A DNA stretch of 64,000 nt, from positions 18,506 to 82,505 of the forward strand of contig JAFRRN010000030.1 of the NCBI GenBank assembly GCA_017428055.1, given 5' to 3'. Under the pieces are notes generated by a model, which saw nothing but the letters and a program-made list of their open reading frames with translations, had not been told where the DNA came from and ran no database searches. Made by a program: the position numbers and the translations under genes. This document shows, in pieces, positions 52,417 through 61,084 of this stretch (position 1 is its first letter; every line of letters starts with the position of its first letter). This DNA is from Prevotella sp. (lineage in GTDB: Bacteria; Bacteroidota; Bacteroidia; Bacteroidales; Bacteroidaceae).

Positions 52417-52480
52417 TTGTCATGTAATATTTTGTTTCCACTTATTCCTTCCTTCAGTTCATCTATCCATTGGGAAAAGC

Positions 52481-55096
52481 CTATATTTCTTCTATCTGCT
52501 CAACTTTCACCCATCCCTCGCGGCCATCAGCCAAGTTGATGCCACGCCAACCCTTAATGGACTTGTCAGAAATGTCCACACGGGTTCCCTCATGGATGAC
52601 AAAGGCGTCGCTTCCCTGCATGGAGGGAGTCTTCTTGACGGTCACGGTGGGAGCGATGACAATGGCTCCCTTGCGGTTCATAAGTAACTGCTTCTGTTGG
52701 TAAGCATAGAGATTGCTCATGATGAATAGCACAAAGAACACGATTGCCCCAAAGAATCCCACCTTGCGGACATGGATGTTCGGCGAGAAAAGATAGAGCA
52801 ACATCAACACCAACGCCATGATAATCGAGAAGATGGCGGTACGTGCCCACCCGTCTACACTCGTCAAGTTCACCAAAGAGCGATACCAAGTGACAAAGAA
52901 CATCTCGCTTTCGGGCGTGATTTTGTCGATGGTGCGGCTACGGGCAAACTGCAAGTTGTAATTGATGTCATCGTCTCCTGGCTGCAAGAGGTGCGCCCGC
53001 TCGTAAGCCAATATAGCCTTGGTGATGTTGTCGGTACGGAAATAAGAGTTGCCAAGGTTGTAATACAAGTCGGCAGACACCCCTTCGTGCAACAACTCCT
53101 CATAGTCCTTGATGGCTTGTTGGTAGTTACCCTTCTTGTATTCGTCGTCAGCATTCTGCTTGGTGATGGCTTGGGTCGATAAAGGAAGTAACATCAACAG
53201 GGGCAGGAGCATACCGACAACAGATGGTTGTGCCTTTTTCTTGGCTGTTCGCTTGTTTCTCTTCATGGCATCCTCGATATTCATGATGGCAGTCATTGCC
53301 GACTCAAACGTCTTGCCCATGTTGCCAGCGGGGTCTCCGGGGGCATATCGCTCAAACTCGCACTCGTCCAAGGCAGAGATGAACTTATTGATGGTGTCGT
53401 CGTCCACATTGTATCGACGGAGGTTATCGGCAATGTTCTCACGTGACAACTGCTCCACGGGGATATTCATCTTGTCGCCAACGTAACCCCATAAGGCACG
53501 AAGCACCTCGTCGTAGAACTCCCCTTGCTTGCCTTGGAGCATCAGTTGGTTGGCCTTTCGCAGTCGTTTGGTGGCAACCTTATTGGCTTTCTTGCCACGC
53601 ATCTTCACCACGTCGGCATTGTCGATGGCACGTTTGCGGAACACCACCAACAAGGTGATGAATGCGATGAGCGGCAACAAGAGACTGACCCAATAAGAAC
53701 GGCTGCCAAAGAAAAATTGGTCTATGTCGTGGCTTTTCGCCTTGCCAAGTTTCAAAGGACGGATGTCTTTCTCTTTTTCGGATGAGTAATCGGCGACGGT
53801 GGTACCTTTACCCGTGCCTTTTCCCACAGTAATGTCGAACGGTTGTGTCTTCACGGTCTTATAGGCATTGCTTCCCGTATCATAATAGACAAGTTCGACG
53901 GCGGGAATGGTATACTTGCCTTGGTTGCGAGGCACGGCAAGGAAGTCGTATATCATGTTTCCCTCCACGCCGTTGGATGTCAGTTTGGTCTTATCTGTCA
54001 CCTTCGCGTCGTATTTGTCAAAATCCTTGGGAAACTCAACGATGGGTTGCTTGAGGAGTTTGAGGTTTCCGACACCGCCCACGACCACACGCAACGTTAT
54101 CGGCTCACCCGCTTTCACTTCATTGTGGTCTAATTGGGCAGAGATATTGAAACGCCCCACCCCACCAGAGAAATTGGCAGGGCGAGTGGGAAGCGGCTCC
54201 ACGTCGATGGTAAGGCCTGGGGCGACAATATCGCGCTGCACCTCCACGATGCCCGACCCACCATTGAAGAAAGCCTCCCAAGGGTCTATGGAACGGTTTT
54301 GCTGTACGACGATGCCCTTGAATGTGATGCTTGGAATCTCCAACTTACCCGTCATCTGCGGGTACATCACATATTGGCTCCACGTGACACACCTGTAATT
54401 CCGCCCATTGACCTTCTCCACATGGAAGCTCTTTTGCTGCGGCAGGGGCACTTCCTGTGTGTGGAAACCCGTCAAGTCGGGCATTTTCCCATTCAATTGC
54501 GTCAGTTCCACAAGGGTAAACACCTTGTATGTGAGGAGGACAGGCTCCTGTTCGTGTACCTTTCGCTTGTTCGCGCTTACCTTGATGAACAGGTCACTTC
54601 CCGAAATCTTCGATCCTGCCGCCCGCAACTGTGGTTCCGCGTCTTGGTCATCATGGTTCTTGGGCGTTCCATTGCTATTTCTCTGTGCCGTCCCGGAGAC
54701 GGTAATCTTCACGGGTTGCGACGATATGTCCTTCCCGCCCGCCTTGGCATGGGCGGCGGGAATGGTATAGGTGCCGTTTTTCTCGGCATAGAGCGTGTAC
54801 GTATAGGTAATAGACGAGGAGGATGTGGTATGTCCGTTGACCATCTGGATGCTGGACTGCGACGAGGTATATGGCCCCGCAATCACCTCCAAGCCATCGA
54901 AATCGCGGATTCCCGACTTGAAGTCCTGCACGTCTTGCGTGTTAATGGTATAGGAAACACGGAAATTCTCACCCACGGAGACATGGGAAGGAGCCGAGAC
55001 GGAGATGTTCTGCGCCGTCAGGGGATGATGGTAAACAACACATACGGCGAATAGCCAAATAACCTGGTAGATATTCCTCATGCTCAATTCATTCAT
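52481..55096 (-). CDS. BatD-BatE fusion (aerotolerance operon)
   Basis: The 871-residue protein joins two normally separate Bat proteins. The first about 560 residues are BatD: signal peptide (MRNIYQVIWLF...TAQ), repeated Ig-like domains (ISVSAPSHVSVGENFRVSYT, LFIKVSANKRKVHEQEPV, AQLDHNEVKAGEPITLRV) and a transmembrane helix followed by a cytoplasmic-looking basic segment. From about 630 a second hydrophobic segment leads into BatE-like TPR repeats (ADDEYKKGNYQQAIKDYEEL, YYNLGNSYFRTDNITKAILAYERA), two transmembrane helices and a C-terminal SH3-like domain (GTRVDISDKSIKGWRGINLADGREGW). The ATG at 55081 is equally likely as the 55096 start. Bat proteins are tied to oxidative-stress tolerance. 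Confidence 0.85.
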   Translation of the reverse strand: MNELSMRNIYQVIWLFAVCVVYHHPLTAQNISVSAPSHVSVGENFRVSYTINTQDVQDFKSGIRDFDGLEVIAGPYTSSQSSIQMVNGHTTSSSSITYTYTLYAEKNGTYTIPAAHAKAGGKDISSQPVKITVSGTAQRNSNGTPKNHDDQDAEPQLRAAGSKISGSDLFIKVSANKRKVHEQEPVLLTYKVFTLVELTQLNGKMPDLTGFHTQEVPLPQQKSFHVEKVNGRNYRCVTWSQYVMYPQMTGKLEIPSITFKGIVVQQNRSIDPWEAFFNGGSGIVEVQRDIVAPGLTIDVEPLPTRPANFSGGVGRFNISAQLDHNEVKAGEPITLRVVVGGVGNLKLLKQPIVEFPKDFDKYDAKVTDKTKLTSNGVEGNMIYDFLAVPRNQGKYTIPAVELVYYDTGSNAYKTVKTQPFDITVGKGTGKGTTVADYSSEKEKDIRPLKLGKAKSHDIDQFFFGSRSYWVSLLLPLIAFITLLVVFRKRAIDNADVVKMRGKKANKVATKRLRKANQLMLQGKQGEFYDEVLRALWGYVGDKMNIPVEQLSRENIADNLRRYNVDDDTINKFISALDECEFERYAPGDPAGNMGKTFESAMTAIMNIEDAMKRNKRTAKKKAQPSVVGMLLPLLMLLPLSTQAITKQNADDEYKKGNYQQAIKDYEELLHEGVSADLYYNLGNSYFRTDNITKAILAYERAHLLQPGDDDINYNLQFARSRTIDKITPESEMFFVTWYRSLVNLTSVDGWARTAIFSIIMALVLMLLYLFSPNIHVRKVGFFGAIVFFVLFIMSNLYAYQQKQLLMNRKGAIVIAPTVTVKKTPSMQGSDAFVIHEGTRVDISDKSIKGWRGINLADGREGWVKVEQIEEI

Positions 55097-55102
55097 TTGA
55101 TG

Positions 55103-56815
55103 TTACCAGTTCTTCTGCAATTGGCGGCGACGAGGGGCTTGCATCTCTTTCTTCATGCGCTGCTGGGTCGCTTTCTCCTCTTGCATGGCAGCGTTCAGCA
55201 ACTGCTCAGCGTTCTCCTTGCTCATCTGATCCTTGGGCTGTTGCTTCGGCTGGTCTTGCTGGTCCTTGTTATTCTGTTTGTCTTGCGACTGCTTATCTTG
55301 GTCTTGCTTGTTGTCTTTCTTGTCCTGGTTTTGGTTCTGGTTGTTCTGGTTCTGCTGTTGTTTCTTTTGCAGACGCTTGCACAGGGCGAGATTATAGCGG
55401 GTCTCGTTGTCATTGGGATTGTTGCGGAGGCTCTCCTGATATGCCTGTATCGCCTCGCCATACATCTGGTGTTTCTGGCAGATGACACCCATGTTGTGAT
55501 AGGACATCGCCTTACGCATTGGGCTGGTCTCCAATTTCCCGGCTTGTTCAAACTGGACGATGGCGGCGGAGTCCTTTTGCTGTTGCATCAAGGCGCACCC
55601 CAAATTATACATGGCTTGCGTATTACGGGGATTTTTCGCCAATGCCTTGCGGTATTCCACCTCTGCCTTGTCGAATTTCTCGTGCCGATAGAGCTTGTTG
55701 CCTTGTCGGATGGATTGACGATCCTGGGCAAAAGCCGACGTACCAAGGGTAAACAACACCAACAGCATAATGCCCTTGACTGCCGCATTTGCCTTTCCTC
55801 GCTTGAACAGCCGCACATTCTTGAGCAAGGGATTCTTGCTCTCCAAGATACAAACTTCAATGATAAGAAGCAAAAGCACGATGATGCCGAACGCTTGGAA
55901 CTGTTCGTCATACTCACTATAGATGACACTCTCGGTCTCGCCTTTCTGCAACTTGACCAGCTCATCATTGAGTTTTTCCTGGGCATCGCTTGTGTTATCG
56001 ACGTGGATATACTTGCCGCTGCCAGCCTGCGCCACCTCCTGGCACATCTGCTCATTGAGGGCGGTCATCACCACTTGTCCCATATTATCCTTCATATACC
56101 CTCCATCACCTGTGGGGATAGGCGCTCCCTTGGTATCTCCCACGCCAAGGATGAAGACATTGATGCCCTTCTTCTTAGCCGCTTGCGCCGCATCAGTGGC
56201 TCCTCCCTCATGATCCTCGCCATCGGTGATGAGGATGATTGCCTTCCCAATCTTCTCCTGTTGGGTAAAACTGTTCATCGCCAAACGAATGGCTTGTGCA
56301 ATATCGGTGCCTTGGGAGGCAATGAGCGACGGGTCAATATTCTGCAAGAACATCTTTGCCGAGACATAATCACTTGTAATAGGCAACTGCGTGAAGGCAT
56401 CGCCCGCAAAGACCACCAGCCCAATCTTGTCATTGGTGAAATGGTCTACGAGGTTCTCCACGAGCATCTTGCTCTTCGCCAACCTCGATGGCACGACATC
56501 CTCTGCCATCATGGAGTTGCTGATGTCCATACAGATGATGGTCTCGATGCCATTTCGTTTCTCATGGGAGATCTTGGTACCCATCTGCGGACGGGCAAGC
56601 ATGACTATCAACAAAGCCAAGGCTGCCATCAAGAGCCAGAATTTCACCGTGGGGCGGTATTTAGACACGTCGGGCATCAACTCCTTGAGCAATTCGGGGT
56701 CGCCAAACTTACGGAGCTTCTTCCTGCGTTGTCTCCATCCCACGTACCTCACCACCGCCAAGATGGGGATGATGAGCAGCAGATAGAGATATAATGGATC
56801 TTCAAATCTAAACAT
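55103..56815 (-). CDS. BatB-BatC fusion (VWA domain plus TPR)
   Basis: The 570-residue inner-membrane protein begins with two transmembrane helices, then a VWA domain with an intact MIDAS (Asp97-Ser99-Ser101 in CMDISNSMMAED) and DGEDHEGG, then a transmembrane helix near residue 310. After a second hydrophobic segment (about 345-365, looking like an internal signal) come TPR repeats (about 365-480) and a low-complexity Gln/Asn/Lys/Asp-rich tail (about 480-535). This corresponds to BatB fused to BatC. It lies between BatA and the BatD-BatE gene with short gaps. Confidence 0.9.
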   Translation of the reverse strand: MFRFEDPLYLYLLLIIPILAVVRYVGWRQRRKKLRKFGDPELLKELMPDVSKYRPTVKFWLLMAALALLIVMLARPQMGTKISHEKRNGIETIICMDISNSMMAEDVVPSRLAKSKMLVENLVDHFTNDKIGLVVFAGDAFTQLPITSDYVSAKMFLQNIDPSLIASQGTDIAQAIRLAMNSFTQQEKIGKAIILITDGEDHEGGATDAAQAAKKKGINVFILGVGDTKGAPIPTGDGGYMKDNMGQVVMTALNEQMCQEVAQAGSGKYIHVDNTSDAQEKLNDELVKLQKGETESVIYSEYDEQFQAFGIIVLLLLIIEVCILESKNPLLKNVRLFKRGKANAAVKGIMLLVLFTLGTSAFAQDRQSIRQGNKLYRHEKFDKAEVEYRKALAKNPRNTQAMYNLGCALMQQQKDSAAIVQFEQAGKLETSPMRKAMSYHNMGVICQKHQMYGEAIQAYQESLRNNPNDNETRYNLALCKRLQKKQQQNQNNQNQNQDKKDNKQDQDKQSQDKQNNKDQQDQPKQQPKDQMSKENAEQLLNAAMQEEKATQQRMKKEMQAPRRRQLQKNW

Positions 56816-56839
56816 GTCTTCCTAATCTATTTTGTTCCG

Positions 56840-57838
56840 TCAGGGAATACGCCGCAAGACGGTGGTTCGCAAAAGAATCTCAAGCAACAGACACAACATC
56901 GCCGCAAGGGCAAAAGGCTGGTATGCCTCATATCGCTTGGAGAAGGTCTTGACGCTCATCTTCGTCTTTTCCAACTGGTCGATGTCCTTATAAATCTGTT
57001 TCAACTCACGGTTGTTGGTGGCACGATAGAAATTGCCGTCGGTCGTGGCGGCGATGTCGCTCAACGTCTTCGTGTCTATCTCCACGGGTATATTGACATA
57101 TTGCACATTGCCACCAACCATCATGGGATAAGGGGCGACCTTGTTGGTACCCACACCGATGGTATAGACACGGATGCCGAGGCTCTTGGCAATCTGCGCG
57201 GCGGTCATCGGAGAGATGTCTCCCATGTTGTTGGAGCCGTCGGTAAGCAGGATGACCACCTTGCTCTTCGCCTTCGACTCCTTCAGTCGCGAAACGGCAT
57301 TGGCGAGTCCCATGCCCACGGCGGTACCATCGGAGATCAACCCTCGGGCAGCAATATCAGTACGCACACCCTGCAAGAGGTTCAACAGGCTGAGATGGTC
57401 GGTTGTCATGGGACATTGCGTGAATGCCTCGCCGGCGAAAATGGTCAGTCCAATATTGTCGTTGGGGCGGTCGGAGATGAACTCTCCCGCCACATTCTTG
57501 GCAGCCTCCAAGCGATTGGGACTCAAGTCCTCGGCAAGCATACTCGTGGAAACGTCCATCGCCAGCATGATGTCGATGCCCTCCGTCTCACGGGTGTCCC
57601 AGGAGTTGCGGGTCTGCGGGCGAGCCAATGCCGTCACCACTAAACAGTAGGTGGCACACCGCAGGAGCATGGGCAGGTCCATCAGCCTTACCCTCCAGCT
57701 CTTCGGGGCGAAACGGTAGGCGAAAGTGTCGCTCATCCGCATCGTCGGCTCGCTCCTCTTCCGATAAAGGAAATACCACAACAGATAGGGTATCAAGAGC
57801 AACAGCAGCAGGAAATATTCTTTGCTATAAAATTCCAT
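56840..57838 (-). CDS. BatA, VWA-domain membrane protein
   Basis: The ATG at 57838 (MEFYSKEYFLLLLLL) is preferred over a TTG three codons upstream. The 332-residue protein has an N-terminal transmembrane helix, a second one (about 54-71), a VWA domain with MIDAS Asp95-Ser97-Ser99 (AMDVSTSMLAEDLSPNR) and LLTDGSNNMGD, and a C-terminal helix (about 308-328). VWA domains bind partner proteins through a metal ion. With MoxR and DUF58 upstream it fits the conserved Bat order. Confidence 0.92.
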   Translation of the reverse strand: MEFYSKEYFLLLLLLIPYLLWYFLYRKRSEPTMRMSDTFAYRFAPKSWRVRLMDLPMLLRCATYCLVVTALARPQTRNSWDTRETEGIDIMLAMDVSTSMLAEDLSPNRLEAAKNVAGEFISDRPNDNIGLTIFAGEAFTQCPMTTDHLSLLNLLQGVRTDIAARGLISDGTAVGMGLANAVSRLKESKAKSKVVILLTDGSNNMGDISPMTAAQIAKSLGIRVYTIGVGTNKVAPYPMMVGGNVQYVNIPVEIDTKTLSDIAATTDGNFYRATNNRELKQIYKDIDQLEKTKMSVKTFSKRYEAYQPFALAAMLCLLLEILLRTTVLRRIP

Positions 57839-57850
57839 CTCGTCCAATCT

Positions 57851-58972
57851 TTATCCCAACAACTGCCATATATTATATATAATGTAAATCACCAGCGACC
57901 AGATTGCCGCCGCAATCGCCCACAATAGGATGATGATGACCTTGCGGCTCTGCTGGCTTCGTTTGTCCTCGTCGCTCAACTTGGGAACGATGCGCTCCTC
58001 TGTCGCCTCTCCCTCCAACTTGGTTTGGTCGATGAAGTTGATGGCATTCACCAAGTTCAGGTCATTCTCGTTGATCAACGTCTGGTATTTGGCGAATTTC
58101 ACGAGGTCGGCGGTATTGAAGAGTTCCTTCAACTCGTCAATCATCTTCTGGTCGCCACTCTCCCGCAGGTGCTGAATAATCTCAGAACTGGTCATTTCCA
58201 TGGCATTGAAGCCAAACCGCTCGACGATATACTGCCGCAGGGTGTCGGTCAACTTGGTGTAATATTCCTTTTGGTTTTCCGACATGACCATCTGTTCCGC
58301 CTTGATCTTCTCTATCTCGCCCAAGGCTTTCTGGTGTGGGAGCAACCTCTTGATGATACGTATGCGCGTAATAATCGGCTTATTCTCCTTCAGCCTGATA
58401 AAGAGATAATAAGCCAACACCGCCAACAGCAACACGATGATGCTCATCCAGAAGGCACCGCTCCAATCACTCCATTGGAAAGGATTATCCTGTACATCCT
58501 TGGGAGGGAAGAATTGGTTAGGATGGAGGGTATCGACATTCTCCACGTCCACCACCTTCAACGCCAATTGGCTGCCTTGATATTCCTTGCCATTGACGCT
58601 CACCTTGACAGGGGGGATGGCATACAGGTTCTCGTCAAATGACGTCAAGATGTAGTGCCTGACAAACATCACCGTGCCATGCTCCACCTCCACGGTATCG
58701 TCAACCATGGATAACACCTCCACCCCTGGCACCAAGTATTGCGTCCGCTCGTAATGGGGGAACTTCACCTTCGCATCCTTCGATGCCGTCACGTCCACTT
58801 CCAACACGGCTTGTTGACCAATGTACATGCCAATGGGGTCGATTTTCTGCTCCACATGCACCTGTGCAGGTAATGGCAATGCCACCACGACGGCGAAAAA
58901 CAATGTCATAAGAGACTTCAAGATGTCTCTTACCCATTCAGGGTATCGTCTGTGTATCGCTTTTTCTTTCAT
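57851..58972 (-). CDS. Bat-operon membrane protein (BatD-like N-terminus, cytoplasmic helical part)
   Basis: The 373-residue protein has a signal or anchor (about 20-37), a periplasmic beta-rich domain (QVHVEQKIDPIGMYIGQQAVLEVDV, related in style to BatD Ig-like repeats), a transmembrane helix near 170-190, a charged helical region (about 195-330) and a last transmembrane helix near 345-365. It lies between DUF58 and BatA, the position where Bacteroidales carry an extra membrane protein. It overlaps the DUF58 gene by 4 bp (ATGA). No catalytic motif is seen; a scaffold role is inferred from context. Confidence 0.75.
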   Translation of the reverse strand: MKEKAIHRRYPEWVRDILKSLMTLFFAVVVALPLPAQVHVEQKIDPIGMYIGQQAVLEVDVTASKDAKVKFPHYERTQYLVPGVEVLSMVDDTVEVEHGTVMFVRHYILTSFDENLYAIPPVKVSVNGKEYQGSQLALKVVDVENVDTLHPNQFFPPKDVQDNPFQWSDWSGAFWMSIIVLLLAVLAYYLFIRLKENKPIITRIRIIKRLLPHQKALGEIEKIKAEQMVMSENQKEYYTKLTDTLRQYIVERFGFNAMEMTSSEIIQHLRESGDQKMIDELKELFNTADLVKFAKYQTLINENDLNLVNAINFIDQTKLEGEATEERIVPKLSDEDKRSQQSRKVIIILLWAIAAAIWSLVIYIIYNIWQLLG

Positions 58973-59856
58973 CTCTTCTTAAACAACATGAGCAACGCCT
59001 TCACATAATCCTCATTCGTGGCTACGGAAGTCCAGTCGATATTGCTCCTCGTGAATGCCTGTTGCAGGAACTGCTGACGCTCCATGAAATACCGAGTATG
59101 GGCATGGCGTAACTTCTTGGAACTGGTATCAATGAACATCTCATGCCCCGTCTCGGCATCGCGGACCTTCATCAGCCCAATGTCGGGAAGCATCTTCGCA
59201 CGTTGGTCATACACCTGGATGGCTACCACATCGTGTTTCCGTGCCGCCATCGTCAGGGTATGCACGAATGTCTCTTGCTCTTCGTTGCTCCCTTGCCTGA
59301 CAAAGAAGTCACTCAACACGAAAGCCGTACTCCTCCGTTTCAACACCCGTGTCATGAATTCGACCGCCTGGCCCACGTCGGTACTCTTACTTTGGGGATG
59401 GAAGTCCAACATCTCACGGATAATATACAAGATATGCTTGCGCCCTTTTTTAGGGGGAATGTATTTCTCAATCTGGTCGGAGAAGAAAATCACGCCGATC
59501 TTGTCGTTGTTCTGGATGGCACTGAAAGCCAGCGTCGCGGCAATCTCCGTCGCCAAGTCACGCTTCATCTGGCGTGTGGTGCCGAAGTCCAACGAGCCGC
59601 TGACATCAATGAGCAGCATCACCGTCAACTCACGCTCCTCCTCAAACACCTTCACGTAGGGGCGATGGAAACGGGCTGTCACGTTCCAGTCGATATCCCG
59701 CACATCGTCACCATATTGGTACTCGCGCACCTCAGAGAAAGCCATGCCTCGCCCCTTGAACGCCGAATGGTATTCACCTGCGAAGATGTTCTGGCTCAAG
59801 CCACGGGTCTTGATCTCGATCTTCCGAACTTTCTTGATGATCTCGGATGTTTCCAT
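58969..59856 (-). CDS. DUF58 protein (VWA-like), MoxR partner
   Basis: The ATG at 59856 starts METSEIIKKVRKIEIKTRG; it overlaps the MoxR stop (TGATG). At 295 residues it carries the DUF58 block REYQYGDDVRDIDWNVTAR and a VWA-like core with LLIDVSGSLDFGT. DUF58 proteins pair with MoxR AAA+ ATPases, which are thought to act as chaperones that mature VWA-domain proteins or metal clusters. Its end overlaps the following Bat-operon gene by 4 bp, so the first genes of the block are translationally coupled. Confidence 0.92.
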   Translation of the reverse strand: METSEIIKKVRKIEIKTRGLSQNIFAGEYHSAFKGRGMAFSEVREYQYGDDVRDIDWNVTARFHRPYVKVFEEERELTVMLLIDVSGSLDFGTTRQMKRDLATEIAATLAFSAIQNNDKIGVIFFSDQIEKYIPPKKGRKHILYIIREMLDFHPQSKSTDVGQAVEFMTRVLKRRSTAFVLSDFFVRQGSNEEQETFVHTLTMAARKHDVVAIQVYDQRAKMLPDIGLMKVRDAETGHEMFIDTSSKKLRHAHTRYFMERQQFLQQAFTRSNIDWTSVATNEDYVKALLMLFKKR

Positions 59857-60851
59857 CAAGGCACTTCCACCTTATTGATAATCTTACTGACGATTTCCTC
59901 GCTTGTCACATTGCTTGCCTCCGCCTCGTAACTCAACCCTATGCGGTGGCGCATCACGTCATGGGCAACGGCGCGGACATCCTCCGGCACCACGTAGCCA
60001 CGACGTTTGATGAACGCATAAGCACGGGCGGCCTTGGCGAGGTTGATGCTGGCACGGGGGCTTCCGCCAAACGTAATCATGTCTTTCAACTCGCGCAACC
60101 CATAACGGTCAGGATAACGGCTTGCGAAGACGATGTCAGCAATGTATTGCTCTATCTTTTCGTCAAGATAAACCTCATTGACAACCTTGCGGGCGCGTAA
60201 GATATCTTCTTTCGTGGTGACGGGAGAGACCGTGGGGAGCTCGCCTTGGATGTTCTCGCGGATAATCAACTTCTCCTCTTCCAACGTGGGATAGTCGATG
60301 ATGACCTTCAACATGAAACGGTCTACCTGCGCCTCGGGCAACTGGTAGGTACCCTCCTGCTCAATGGGGTTTTGTGTCGCCATCACCAAGAAGGGGTTAG
60401 GCAGCATAAACGTCTTCTCCCCAATCGTGACCTGGTGTTCCTGCATCGCCTCCAACAAGGCACTCTGCACCTTTGCCGGGGCGCGGTTGATCTCGTCGGC
60501 AAGGACGAAGTTGGCAAACACGGGACCGCGCTTCACCTGGAAGTTCTCATCCTTCTGCGAGTAAATCATGGTACCCACCACGTCGGCGGGCAACAGGTCG
60601 GGCGTGAATTGTATGCGGCTGTAGTCAGCGTCAATCAGCTGTGCAAGGGTCTTGATGGCAAGGGTCTTGGCCAGTCCCGGCACTCCCTCCAACAAGATAT
60701 GCCCGTCGCTCAACAGTCCGATGAGCAAAGAGTCCACCAAGTGTTTCTGTCCCACGATCACGCGATTCATGCCTGTCACGAGGTTGACGATGAACCCGCT
60801 CTGCTGTTCTATCCGTATGTTCAACTCACGGATGTCAATAGATTCTGCCAT
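59856..60851 (-). CDS. MoxR-family AAA+ ATPase
   Basis: The 331-residue ATPase is the first gene of the Bat operon. It has Walker A GVPGLAKT (56-63), Walker B VLADEINRAP, sensor 1 MATQNPIEQEG and the C-terminal lid with GGSPRASINLAKAARAYA. It acts in the cytoplasm, presumably on the VWA proteins encoded after it. A TACTTTTG -7 box is at 60882-60889 on this strand, about 31 nt before the ATG, and the divergent transglutaminase gene has its own promoter 150 bp away. Confidence 0.95.
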   Translation of the reverse strand: MAESIDIRELNIRIEQQSGFIVNLVTGMNRVIVGQKHLVDSLLIGLLSDGHILLEGVPGLAKTLAIKTLAQLIDADYSRIQFTPDLLPADVVGTMIYSQKDENFQVKRGPVFANFVLADEINRAPAKVQSALLEAMQEHQVTIGEKTFMLPNPFLVMATQNPIEQEGTYQLPEAQVDRFMLKVIIDYPTLEEEKLIIRENIQGELPTVSPVTTKEDILRARKVVNEVYLDEKIEQYIADIVFASRYPDRYGLRELKDMITFGGSPRASINLAKAARAYAFIKRRGYVVPEDVRAVAHDVMRHRIGLSYEAEASNVTSEEIVSKIINKVEVP

Positions 60852-60881
60852 ATTCTATACTGATTATTTCAAAAGTTTGCG

Positions 60882-60889
60882 CAAAAGTA
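60882..60889 (-). promoter_or_regulatory. -7 element TACTTTTG for the moxR/bat operon
   Basis: The minus strand reads TACTTTTG at 60889-60882, about 31 nt from the moxR ATG. A -33 box is not obvious. Confidence 0.5.
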
Positions 60890-61038
60890 CAATAATAATC
60901 ATAGAGAACGGAAATTTGGAATCTAAATAATATTAAAAATGCTTGACTGACACGTTAATTTAAACACTTTTAGCAGAAAAAAACAATCATTTGGGAGTGA
61001 AATGGGTATAAATGTGGGTGAATTACAACGAAATAAAC

Positions 61039-61046
61039 TATCTTTG
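61039..61046 (+). promoter_or_regulatory. -7 element TATCTTTG for the transglutaminase-like gene
   Basis: TATCTTTG at 61039-61046, about 38 nt before the ATG at 61085. No good TTTG lies at the -33 position. Confidence 0.5.
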
Positions 61047-61084
61047 CGAACACAACAATATGACATTTCTTCACACAAACGAAC

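Noticed and set aside
55097-56794. 565-codon open frame opposite the BatB-BatC gene
   Set aside because: Leu/His-rich antisense frame produced by the Gln/Lys-rich BatC tail; no domain, no start context.
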